Shown here piece after piece: positions 28,835 through 36,832 of a stretch of DNA of 64,000 nt. The DNA is from DAITBA01 sp036824005 (GTDB lineage: Bacteria; Pseudomonadota; Gammaproteobacteria; Burkholderiales; Rhodocyclaceae), in the NCBI GenBank assembly GCA_036824005.1, contig DAITBA010000001.1, positions 558,001 through 622,000 of the forward strand, written 5' to 3'. How positions within the stretch are numbered: the stretch's first letter is position 1; each line of letters starts with the position of its first letter. Below the pieces are notes generated by a model, which saw only the letters and a program-made list of their open reading frames with translations, was not told the origin of the DNA and ran no database searches. The position numbers and the translations under genes were made by a program.

Positions 28835-31270
28835 TCATTTCTTCCCTCCACCCGGTGCGCCGGCCGCCGGCGGCGCAAAGGTCGAAGTAGTGAAGAAATC
28901 CTTGTCGCTCTCCGGCCGGGTGAAGTGCTTGCGCGGCGAGACATCCAGGCTGGCGTGGTGCAAGTAGGCGACGACGCGCTCGGCAACGACGGTGAGTGTC
29001 GTCCTTCCTTTCCTGTTGTGCGTTCGCTCGATGCGCCATGCATAGCGATCCGGATTGGGTATCTCTTCCCGGCCGATCGTGAACAACTGGGCATCGTCGG
29101 GAATGGGACCCGAAGTGTGGGTGTAGGCGTACTCGTAGGCGGCCTTCCTCGGCGGTTTCACGTGTCCCTTTACTTCGAACTCCAGCGTCGTCCCCTCGTT
29201 GCTCTTCGACGGGGGCAACGCCTTGAACGACTCGGGTTTGAAGGACTTCTCGTACCCCTTGCCGAACAGGGCGATTGCTTCGTCGAGCGATTGCGGTTCG
29301 CTGAAGGTGAAGACATGGGGCGTGCGGCGATGGACGCGCTGTCCCTGCTGGTGCCGCACGCCGTCTCTGATCGCCTCCGCTTCGGAACGCCTGTCCGGCT
29401 GCGTCAGCCGCTTCGCCAGATCCTTGCGCTGTGCTTCGCTAAGGTGACCATACAGGCGCTTGATCTCGGGACCGAGTTCCTCCGCCGCGTAGAGCTGCGT
29501 GCCCGGCCGCTGGAACATCGGGCCGGAGAACGCTTCGTAGACACCGGCCTTGGCGATCTCGTCCGCGCGCGCCGCGATCGCGGCATCGATCGCTTCCTTG
29601 CGTTTCGCCAGTTCTGCCTTGCGGGCTTTCAGCGCCTTCTGTTTCTCCTTGCCCTTGAGCGTCGGATCGATGGCGGCCGGTTCCGGATGCGCTTTCTCCA
29701 CCTCGGCGCGCACGCGCTTTTCCGCCTCTTCCCTCAGTTCGATGTCGGTGCCATATTCCTGCTCGTGGGTCGGCGCCGTGACCGTGCCCAGCCCGCCGAA
29801 CGCCTCGTCCAGCAGTTCCACCATCTCGCGCGTGCGGCCGATGTCGCAGCCCTTGATACGGATGCGCGTCCGGGCGTCCACCTTGCCGCCGACCTTCGCC
29901 AGGCTGCTGACCCCGCTCTCGGGATGCAGGGCGTCGCGCAGCTCACCCACCGTGAGCTTCCTGTCAGTGTCCCCGGGTTCCAGGGCGAAGGACAGCGTGC
30001 CGTCCTCATTGGCATGGGACACGATGTAGATGCTGCCGACGGGATCCTTGACCTCGTACGCGATGTAGTCGAGCAGTTCCGACAGCGTCGGCCGGTCCTT
30101 GATGAATACGGCGCCGGGCAGCCGGGCACGATAGAACAGCTCGGCCGCAGTGTAGAACTGGTTCGACGCGCCCTTGGCGTCGCGTCCCATAAGAAATACG
30201 TAGTCCTGGCGCGAGGGGTCGGGTGCGTCCTGTACCGCGCCACCGGTCGTGCCGCGCGGTGCCTTGGCAGTTTCCCGTCTCCCGGAGGACCGCAGGCCGT
30301 CCGGGAAGCGCCGCTCGTAGAACGCACGCAGGCTGTCCAACTCTTCACCATGGAAGTCGTCGTTGAGTGCGCTGGCGTCGATGTTGCCGGGGCCGAATAT
30401 CTGTCCCAGCTCGGCGTCGTCGCTGCCTTCGAGCAGGTCGATAATCGCGCGCTCGTCGTTGTCTCCCGTGAATCCCGCCAGCATTTCCTCGATCAGCAGA
30501 ACCTTGAGTCTCGCGTCCAGCGCGAAGGTCGACTTGTCACCCTTCCATGCGCGTACCAGAGCCCGCGCTTTGTTGTCGCCGGCCAGACCGCCCAGCGGCG
30601 CGTTCTGCTTGCGCAACCGGTCTAGGTAGGTGCGCAACTCCTCGGAGGAGAATCGGCTGCCGCCGAACAGGTCGTCGATCCACTCGAAGACACCGCGCTG
30701 CAGGGTGGGCGCTGGCACGGCCAAAGGCGTCCAGGGCAGGCAGACTGCCGCGTCGTGGGTCGTTGCGCCGGCGACGTGATCGGCCTGGCGTTCCAGCAGG
30801 TCGTCCCTGGGCCCCACGGTCGGGTAACCGGCATCGGTCGTACCGGCCTTGGCGCGGCGCTGCTGCACGACGTGCGTCAGCTCGTGGGCGAGCGCTCTGC
30901 GCCCGGCGGTCGTCGATGGTGCATAGAGTCCGTCACCGAACACGACATCGCGCCCGACGACATAGGCGTGAGCGTTTACCGCCCGCGCCGAGGCCGCCGC
31001 ACGCGCGTCGGCATGAATGCACACGTCGCCGAAATCGTGGCCGAGCCGCGCTTCCATAAACGCCCGCGCGTCCGGGTCGAGAGCCTCGCCCGGTGCCTCC
31101 AGCACCTGCTCCACCAGCGGCGGCAGCGCCGTCGTCTGCCCCTGCCATGCGGCAGCCTTCCGCTCGCAGGCGTCCTCCGGTCCGGACCGGCGCGCGTCGC
31201 GGGCGTGCTTTCTCGGTCGCGCCGGCGTTTGCTCGTTCGCCTGCGGTTTCGGGACATGCGTTCGAATCAT
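28835..31270 (-). CDS. DUF4157 protein with possible caspase-like domain (putative cargo)
   Basis: This 811-aa protein has a DUF4157 module at residues 60-140 (EALDPDARAFMEARLGHDFG, HADARAAASARAVNAHAYVV, HELTHVVQQ with H129, E130, H133). Residues 210-325 are helical repeats (LLIEEMLAGFTGDNDERAII). Residues 355-505 look like a caspase/CHAT-type alpha/beta fold: GSIYIVSHANEDGTLSFAL (H419), then ELRDAL and RIRIKGCDIGRTREM (C475), then FGGLGTVTAP. The C-terminus is a charged coiled region and a basic beta domain. A His/Cys dyad would make this a protease effector, but this rests on pattern alone. Its ATG overlaps the upstream small gene. Confidence 0.72.
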   Translation of the reverse strand: MIRTHVPKPQANEQTPARPRKHARDARRSGPEDACERKAAAWQGQTTALPPLVEQVLEAPGEALDPDARAFMEARLGHDFGDVCIHADARAAASARAVNAHAYVVGRDVVFGDGLYAPSTTAGRRALAHELTHVVQQRRAKAGTTDAGYPTVGPRDDLLERQADHVAGATTHDAAVCLPWTPLAVPAPTLQRGVFEWIDDLFGGSRFSSEELRTYLDRLRKQNAPLGGLAGDNKARALVRAWKGDKSTFALDARLKVLLIEEMLAGFTGDNDERAIIDLLEGSDDAELGQIFGPGNIDASALNDDFHGEELDSLRAFYERRFPDGLRSSGRRETAKAPRGTTGGAVQDAPDPSRQDYVFLMGRDAKGASNQFYTAAELFYRARLPGAVFIKDRPTLSELLDYIAYEVKDPVGSIYIVSHANEDGTLSFALEPGDTDRKLTVGELRDALHPESGVSSLAKVGGKVDARTRIRIKGCDIGRTREMVELLDEAFGGLGTVTAPTHEQEYGTDIELREEAEKRVRAEVEKAHPEPAAIDPTLKGKEKQKALKARKAELAKRKEAIDAAIAARADEIAKAGVYEAFSGPMFQRPGTQLYAAEELGPEIKRLYGHLSEAQRKDLAKRLTQPDRRSEAEAIRDGVRHQQGQRVHRRTPHVFTFSEPQSLDEAIALFGKGYEKSFKPESFKALPPSKSNEGTTLEFEVKGHVKPPRKAAYEYAYTHTSGPIPDDAQLFTIGREEIPNPDRYAWRIERTHNRKGRTTLTVVAERVVAYLHHASLDVSPRKHFTRPESDKDFFTTSTFAPPAAGAPGGGKK

Positions 31271-31572
31271 GGCGAAGCCGACCCCTGCGAATCGCTGCCG
31301 GCGCAGGTGGCAAGGCAGTCGCGTAGCGAGCGCGCCAGCGCCCGGCCGAGCTGTGCCGGGCTGGGCCGGTACGGCACTTGAACAACCGGCGCCTGTAGCC
31401 GCGACCGCTCGGCACCAGCTGGGGTTACGGCGTGCGCGGCAAACTCCGCCAGCAGTACGGCGAGCTCGCGCTCCAGATCCCGCCCCAGCGCCTGGGCGTA
31501 GCGCGCGTCGGCGCCGTCGAATCCCTCCAGCACGACGCGGTCGATATGAACGTGGAGCGCCCCCGGCCTCAC
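31267..31572 (-). CDS. Small conserved eCIS protein
   Basis: This 101-aa protein begins with GTG at 31572, overlapping the ATPase stop as GTGA. The start HVHIDRVVLEGFDGADARYA followed by RDLERELAVLLAEF resembles small proteins often found between the AAA+ ATPase and DUF4157 genes of eCIS clusters. The remainder carries VVQVPYRPSPAQLGRALARS. Function is unknown; an adaptor between ATPase and cargo is one possibility. Confidence 0.65.
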   Translation of the reverse strand: MRPGALHVHIDRVVLEGFDGADARYAQALGRDLERELAVLLAEFAAHAVTPAGAERSRLQAPVVQVPYRPSPAQLGRALARSLRDCLATCAGSDSQGSASP

Positions 31573-33506
31573 CGCCAGCCTCCCAATTCCGCCGTCGTCA
31601 GCGGCTTGTCCAGCTTGGCGCACTCGACGCGCGCCGCGTGCAGCAGATGGCGCATGGCCAGCGCCTCGCCTTTGTCGGCGGCGAGGAAGGCGGCATTGAC
31701 GGCGATGTTGCGGATGTTGCCGCCGGCGACATTCAGACGTGCCAGCCGCTCGATGCAGATGTCTTGCTGCGGCGTCGCGGCCGGAATGACGCGCCGCCAG
31801 ATCGCTGCCCGCTGATGCAGATCGGGAAAGGGGAAGTGCACCACGAAGCGAATGCGGCGCAGGAAGGCGGCATCGAGCAGCGCGCGCATGTTGGTGGTGA
31901 GGATGGCCAGGCCGCGGTAGCTCTCCATACGCTGCAGCAGGTAGGCGAGTTCGATATTGGCGTAGCGGTCGTGGCTATCCTTCACCTCGCTGCGCCGACC
32001 GAAAAGGGCGTCGGCCTCGTCGAACAGCAGCACCGCGCCGCTCGTTTCGGCGCCGTCGAACACGCGCTTGAGGTTCTTCTCCGTCTCGCCGATGTACTTG
32101 CTTACCACCGCCGAGAGATCGATGCGGTACAAATCCAGCGCCAGCTCGCGCGCCAGAACCTCGGCGGCCAAGGTCTTGCCCGTGCCGCTGTCGCCGGCGA
32201 ACAGCGCACTCACGCCCAGTCCGCAGGTGCCTTTGCTGCCGAAACCCCAGCGTTCGTAGACCGTGATGCGGTGGCGTACCTGGCGCGCAAGCTCGTGCAG
32301 CAGCGCGAGCTGCTGCGCCGGCAGCACTAAATCGTGCCAGTCGGCAAGCGGCTCGATACGGCAGGCGAGCGCGTCCAAGGTGCCGCGCGCCTGCACACGG
32401 CATGCCTGCCACAGCACCGCGGCCGGCGATCCGCCCTGCTCCCGTGCGTGGCGCGCCTGTCTGGCCGCCTCGACGATGTCCTCCGCACCCAGGTCGAAGT
32501 GGGCGATCAGCCGGTCCAGCTCGTCGGCAGCGGGCGGCTCGTGATTGCCCAGGACGGAACACCACAGCGCCGCCGCCTCGGGGTAGCTGGGCCGCGGCAC
32601 TTCGAGGGTGAGGCAGCGGTGCAGCACCGCGTCGGCGCCGCCGCCGATGAGCACCCGCGGGCAGTGCAGCGCATTCATGAAGGTGGCATGCGAGGGATGA
32701 TCGCCGCCTTCGCCGATCTCGACCACCACGGCCGCCGGCTGCAGCACGCACTCGCGGGACAGCAGGTGGGCGACGAGGGCGCGCTCCTCGATCTGTCCGG
32801 GTAGTTCGCCGACGCGCAGCGCCAACGCCCGCAGGCCGGCCTGCTCGCAGGCATGTGCAGCGACGCCCCGCAGGCTGCCCGGATGGTCGCCGACCAGGCG
32901 CACTACGGGCATCGGCTCGCATGCGCTTTGCCACAAGGCACATAGTTGCCGCGCCCGATCGAGCTGAGAAGCTGTCAGCGGCGGCGGCACAAGCGAGCGG
33001 ACGTAGGGCGCCAGACGCGTGTCGAGGGCGTCGACTCCGAGCAGAAAGTGCAGGATGCGCTCATCCACCGCGAGGCGCGCTGTGGTCAGCGACGGTCCGT
33101 CGTGCACATTGATCAGGTGCCAGCGGCGCAGCGGCGCCTGCGGCGCCAGCGCGCTCCAATGAGCATCCGGCAGGGCCGCGAGCGCAAGACTGAACGTGGG
33201 GTAGTCCTTGCGTGGATCGCCCTGGGCGGCTGCGCACATCGGGCCAAAGCCGGACTCGAGCTCGACGCCGGCGCTGAGCAGCAGCAGGTCGCGCTCGAAG
33301 GGCGACAGTTCGAATCGCCGGCAGAGATAGTCGAGTGTGGCGGCGGGCGACTGCGCCGGCAGGACTTCGTCGGCGGGCTGCACTGCCGATGGGTCCTGCG
33401 CATGGGCGGCAGCATGGCGGCGCAGCAGGCTACGCAGGCGCTTCATGTCCTCGCACAGCCGGCGCTGGTTGGCGGTGATCCAGTCCTGTTCGCGCGGCGC
33501 GTTCAC
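31569..33506 (-). CDS. eCIS AAA+ ATPase (Afp15-like)
   Basis: This 645-aa protein has a C-terminal AAA+ domain: Walker A FAGDSGTGKT (about residues 436-445), SKYIGETEKNLKRVF, Walker B VLLFDEADALFG (about 492-503), sensor AILTTNMRALLDAAFLRRI and an arginine-rich end. The N-terminal half holds a helical domain and a degenerate ATPase-like fold (VVRLVGDHPGSLRGVAAH) without a usable P-loop, as in Afp15/Pvc15. It may load cargo or assist assembly. The GTG start at 33506 overlaps the DUF4255 stop. Confidence 0.93.
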   Translation of the reverse strand: MNAPREQDWITANQRRLCEDMKRLRSLLRRHAAAHAQDPSAVQPADEVLPAQSPAATLDYLCRRFELSPFERDLLLLSAGVELESGFGPMCAAAQGDPRKDYPTFSLALAALPDAHWSALAPQAPLRRWHLINVHDGPSLTTARLAVDERILHFLLGVDALDTRLAPYVRSLVPPPLTASQLDRARQLCALWQSACEPMPVVRLVGDHPGSLRGVAAHACEQAGLRALALRVGELPGQIEERALVAHLLSRECVLQPAAVVVEIGEGGDHPSHATFMNALHCPRVLIGGGADAVLHRCLTLEVPRPSYPEAAALWCSVLGNHEPPAADELDRLIAHFDLGAEDIVEAARQARHAREQGGSPAAVLWQACRVQARGTLDALACRIEPLADWHDLVLPAQQLALLHELARQVRHRITVYERWGFGSKGTCGLGVSALFAGDSGTGKTLAAEVLARELALDLYRIDLSAVVSKYIGETEKNLKRVFDGAETSGAVLLFDEADALFGRRSEVKDSHDRYANIELAYLLQRMESYRGLAILTTNMRALLDAAFLRRIRFVVHFPFPDLHQRAAIWRRVIPAATPQQDICIERLARLNVAGGNIRNIAVNAAFLAADKGEALAMRHLLHAARVECAKLDKPLTTAELGGWR

Positions 33507-34831
33507 GCCGGTATCTCCAAGCGTTGCGTGGCATCGAACCGCGGCGGCGTCGTCGAGCGGTCGACCAGGAGGCTGTCCACGCCATCGATGCGCAGCCGCA
33601 GCCATTGCTGGCCGGCGTCCAGTTGCGCAAAGACGAAATCGAGCGCCGCGCTGGACGCGGCGAAATCCGGCGCCGGCGTTTCGAACCCGCCGCAGTTCAG
33701 GCTCAGCTTCTGTCCGGGGCGGGCCTGGGGTGAGTAGGCAAGGTGGATGGTGACGGCGCCGGTTCCGGCGTCCCGGGTAGCACTGGTGCTTGCCGGCGCC
33801 AAGTCAAGGCGCGGCGCCAGAAGCAGCGGTACCGCGTTGCTGGTGCGCATCTGGGATTCGCCCGGACGCCGCAGCGCGAGGCTAACGCTCCAGGCCCCGG
33901 CCGGCCAGTCCATCTGCGCCTGGGCATCGTTCGGCAGGCTGACGGCGACCTCGTCGGTCTGGGTGTTGGTGCCGACTGGGATGTCGATGGCATCGGAAAG
34001 GCGCGGATGCTCGAAGCGCACGCTGACGTTGGCACCGTCGAGATGGTGTCCGGACAGGGTCAGCGCATCGCCTAAACGGGCGGCGATCTGGCCATTCGGC
34101 AGTTCGATTCCCCTAAGCGTGGGGTAAGGCGGCAACAGACTCGCTTCGGCGACGATGCCGCGCTCCTGCTGGGTCAGCGGGTCACGCCCGCCGCGGGTGA
34201 GCACCGGCAAGCTGGCGCGCGTCGGACGCTGTGCGTCGATAAGTACCACCGACACCTGATAGGCGGCCGTGGGCCGGTAGTGGGCCTGCAGCGCCGCCCA
34301 CAGCCGCGACATCTCCTCGGCACCAAGGCTGGAAGGCGCAATCTTGATCTGCTCCACCTGATCGGCGATGTCGGCGGCATCAAGCGTCTGGAAGGCAGGC
34401 GGCAGCACCGAGCCGTCCACCATACCGCCGGCGAGCGCGGTACGGATCGCCTGACGGTCGAGCACAGGGGTCTCGTGCAGCAGGTGCATGGCATAGCCGA
34501 GCAGGATTTCGCTGTGCAGGTCCTCGGCGCCGTAGGCGGTGAGCAGGTAGTGCAGGTCAAGGGCAAGGGGCACGTTGGTAAGGCGAGCGCCACGCTCGTC
34601 GCGCGCGGGGAACCCGATATTGCGCCAGCCCGGATTGGGCGTCACCTGATGCAGAAACAGGTTGAGCTGGGTCTGGGCATTGGCGCCGTCGATCTTGATC
34701 ACGTCCGGCGGTGAGGCGGTGACATTGACATTGGCGCCGATGGCGCCGGCGATGTTGTGGTCGATGAGACCGTTGTTGAGCAGATCGCGCAACACAGCCG
34801 TAACGCCGGCGATGGCCAGTGGGCTGCTCAT
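33503..34831 (-). CDS. DUF4255 cap/terminator protein (Afp16/Pvc16-like)
   Basis: This 442-aa protein begins SSPLAIAGVTAVLRDLLNNG. It continues with QTQLNLFLHQVTPNPGWRNI and PLALDLHYLLTAYGAEDLHS, diagnostic of the DUF4255 N-terminal domain that caps the distal end of eCIS sheath and tube. Residues about 200-440 form Ig-like beta domains (GDALTLSGHHLDGANVSVRF; WPAGAWSVSLALRRPG), an extension also known in relatives. The ATG at 34831 overlaps the preceding stop by 4 bp. Confidence 0.92.
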   Translation of the reverse strand: MSSPLAIAGVTAVLRDLLNNGLIDHNIAGAIGANVNVTASPPDVIKIDGANAQTQLNLFLHQVTPNPGWRNIGFPARDERGARLTNVPLALDLHYLLTAYGAEDLHSEILLGYAMHLLHETPVLDRQAIRTALAGGMVDGSVLPPAFQTLDAADIADQVEQIKIAPSSLGAEEMSRLWAALQAHYRPTAAYQVSVVLIDAQRPTRASLPVLTRGGRDPLTQQERGIVAEASLLPPYPTLRGIELPNGQIAARLGDALTLSGHHLDGANVSVRFEHPRLSDAIDIPVGTNTQTDEVAVSLPNDAQAQMDWPAGAWSVSLALRRPGESQMRTSNAVPLLLAPRLDLAPASTSATRDAGTGAVTIHLAYSPQARPGQKLSLNCGGFETPAPDFAASSAALDFVFAQLDAGQQWLRLRIDGVDSLLVDRSTTPPRFDATQRLEIPA

Positions 34832-35514
34832 CGCCGGTCTCCGCCGCCGCGCCGCAGGTAGTCGCCGAGGGACAACTGTTGTGCCGACTCGGACTTGCGC
34901 GGTGTCCTGGGCGAGTCGTTCGTCACCTGGTTCGCCCGCACTTCGACCCGGCCGATGCTGATGTGCACTGTCGGTGTCATCGCGGGCGGGTCGCGACGTG
35001 ACGCCGGCGATCTTCCTGCCATGCCGCCGTCCCACGCCCGTGCCACCGTGCTGCCTGTAGGCACCTGCGGCTCGACTCGTGGCGCGGGAGCGCACGCGCC
35101 TGTGTTGCCGGGTGGCGCGGGCGGCGCATTGCCGCCGGCAGGCCGATCGAGTGTCCGCCTGTCCGGGTCCGTTCGCTCGGCGTTGCGTCCCGAGGGCAGT
35201 GGCTCTTGCGGCGGCAAAATCTCGGCGGCAAAGAAAGCGGCAGGGGCGGGAACATTCTCGTCGAGAGCCACGACGGGCGGCGCGTGCATCGGGCGCGAGC
35301 TGACGGCGAATTCCCGTGCGGGCTCCGCTGCCGGCGACGACGTTTGTTCCGGCGCCGTGGCACGGCTATGGCGCGCCCGAGCTGTCGTGTCATTCGTCAC
35401 CGGTTCGGGAGTTGCCAGATCCGCGATCGGTGCGAACGCTGCGGCCGGACGCGGCACCACGATGGCCGCGGTGCCTACGGCCCGCGCGGCCAGCCGGGCA
35501 AGGAAATCGCTCAT
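34828..35514 (-). CDS. Proline/alanine-rich, mostly disordered eCIS protein
   Basis: The first 20 residues of this 228-aa protein (MSDFLARLAARAVGTAAIVV) look like a short amphipathic helix. The remaining sequence is rich in P, A, R, T and E and probably disordered up to about residue 175. An ordered end follows (TPTVHISIGRVEVRAN, then SLGDYLRRGGG). The central stretch is low complexity and may be a flexible linker or recruitment arm. Comparable proteins with an IxIGRIEVRA motif occur before DUF4255 genes in other eCIS. It overlaps both neighbours by 4 bp. Confidence 0.7.
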   Translation of the reverse strand: MSDFLARLAARAVGTAAIVVPRPAAAFAPIADLATPEPVTNDTTARARHSRATAPEQTSSPAAEPAREFAVSSRPMHAPPVVALDENVPAPAAFFAAEILPPQEPLPSGRNAERTDPDRRTLDRPAGGNAPPAPPGNTGACAPAPRVEPQVPTGSTVARAWDGGMAGRSPASRRDPPAMTPTVHISIGRVEVRANQVTNDSPRTPRKSESAQQLSLGDYLRRGGGDRR

Positions 35515-36248
35515 GGCCGCACCAGCTCGAGATAGGCGGCGCGGCGCGCAGGCGGGAGCGCCAGAATGTCAGCCTCGCGCCAGCCGTAGGCACGCGCCAG
35601 CGCATCCACCTCCAGCAGCAGATGCTTCGCCTGGGTGACGATCTCCGCCCAGAAGTAACGCACGATGTCGAATAGCGCTTGCCAGCCATGACCGCAGCCA
35701 GGGCAGGCGAGTTCGAGCAGCGTTTCAGCGTGGGGATCTGCGGCCAGCAGTGATGCGCCGATCGCCTCCACCACCATCGCGGGCAGCTCCCCGGCGTCGG
35801 CCGGAGCACCGGCGCGGGTCGCCTCGACCACGCACCGGGCGAGCAGCGTCTGTTTCGCCTGGGCAAGGTTGGCGTAGCGGCCGGCAGCGACGAGATCGAC
35901 AGGGTTGGGCGGCCTTACCAGGACGCGGTAGCCGGCGGCTTCGACCGGGTAACGACCCGAGTCCGGCGTGCTTGTTCCCGCGCCGAGCAGCCGCTCGCAG
36001 CTGAGAACGAACTCCAGCGTTTCGCCGCAGTGGGGACAGGTGGCGACGGCGCTCAATGCATCACCGAGGGTCGCCTGACGCAGCCGCAGAAGCAGCACAT
36101 CGCAGCGGCCGACCGGCAGAGCGGCGAGCGACGGCACCGGGCATTCCGGCGCCGCATGGCGCAGCATGGCCAGCGCGCGCTCGGCCGGCGCCAGCGGCGC
36201 GCCTGCCTGCCACAGATCAAGGATGTCGGCGGGCGAGAGCGGCTGCAC
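35511..36248 (-). CDS. T4 baseplate-chaperone-like zinc-ribbon protein
   Basis: This 245-aa protein has CPHC at residues 71-74 and CPGC at 182-185, four cysteines fit to hold one zinc. The surrounding text, VLLLRLRQATLGDALSAVAT then CGETLEFVL and RPPNPVDLVAAGRYANLAQA, resembles the T4 gp26/gp28-type 'baseplate hub assembly chaperone' proteins reported near tail tubes of eCIS. It likely helps tube or hub assembly. The GTG start at 36248 is used; GAGG precedes it by about 8 nt. It lies 50 bp after the tube gene. Confidence 0.72.
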   Translation of the reverse strand: MQPLSPADILDLWQAGAPLAPAERALAMLRHAAPECPVPSLAALPVGRCDVLLLRLRQATLGDALSAVATCPHCGETLEFVLSCERLLGAGTSTPDSGRYPVEAAGYRVLVRPPNPVDLVAAGRYANLAQAKQTLLARCVVEATRAGAPADAGELPAMVVEAIGASLLAADPHAETLLELACPGCGHGWQALFDIVRYFWAEIVTQAKHLLLEVDALARAYGWREADILALPPARRAAYLELVRP

Positions 36249-36298
36249 GGTGATGCCTCATGCCGTCGTAATGGACCTGCGCATCGCCGGTTGTGACG

Positions 36299-36823
36299 TC
36301 ACGCCGGCTCGGTGAAGCTCGGCTCGCTCGGCTCGCTCACGTCATAGTCGCGCTCCCAGCCCTCGTTTTCGAGCTTGAGCGACTGGATCAACACGGCGTT
36401 GGCGTTGGCGTCGAGGTCGGCCTGGGCTTGGAACTCGGACACCCAGCAGCGGAACACTTTGTAGGCGATGGCCAGTTGTCCGGCTTCGTTGTACACGTCG
36501 ATGATGATGTCCTTGCGGAAATCCTTCAGCGACACTTCCGCGCCCAGACCGGAGCCGAAGTTCCACACCTTGTTGGCCCACTTCTCGAACTCGGAGTCAT
36601 GCGTGACGCCCCGTTCGAGGGTAATCGCCTCGAACTTGACGCGGCCGGGCGACTTGCGCGACGTGGACGGATCACCGCCCTCGCGATGCTCCACCACCTC
36701 GGTGGAGCGCTTCAGCGCGCCCACCTTGGAAACCCCGGCGACATAGCGCCCGTCCCATTTGACCCGGAATTTGAAGTTCTTGTAGGGATCGAAGCGCTGC
36801 GCATTGACGGAAAACTGTGCCAT
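36299..36823 (-). CDS. Inner tube protein (Afp1/gp19-like)
   Basis: This 174-aa protein has the tail tube signature DPYKNFKFRVKWDGRYVAGV, then KRSTEVVEHREGGDPSTSRK and KFEAITLERGVTHDSEFEKW. This is the T4 gp19 family hexamer that stacks into the lumen conducting cargo. Only one tube gene is visible, while Afp and PVC have two or three. It lies 9 bp after the sheath gene. Confidence 0.95.
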   Translation of the reverse strand: MAQFSVNAQRFDPYKNFKFRVKWDGRYVAGVSKVGALKRSTEVVEHREGGDPSTSRKSPGRVKFEAITLERGVTHDSEFEKWANKVWNFGSGLGAEVSLKDFRKDIIIDVYNEAGQLAIAYKVFRCWVSEFQAQADLDANANAVLIQSLKLENEGWERDYDVSEPSEPSFTEPA

Positions 36824-36832
36824 GAGCGTCTC

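Noticed and set aside
28631..30625. 664-codon plus-strand frame opposite the first DUF4157 gene
   Set aside because: It is an antisense shadow; composition is low in hydrophobic core residues and no motif is seen.
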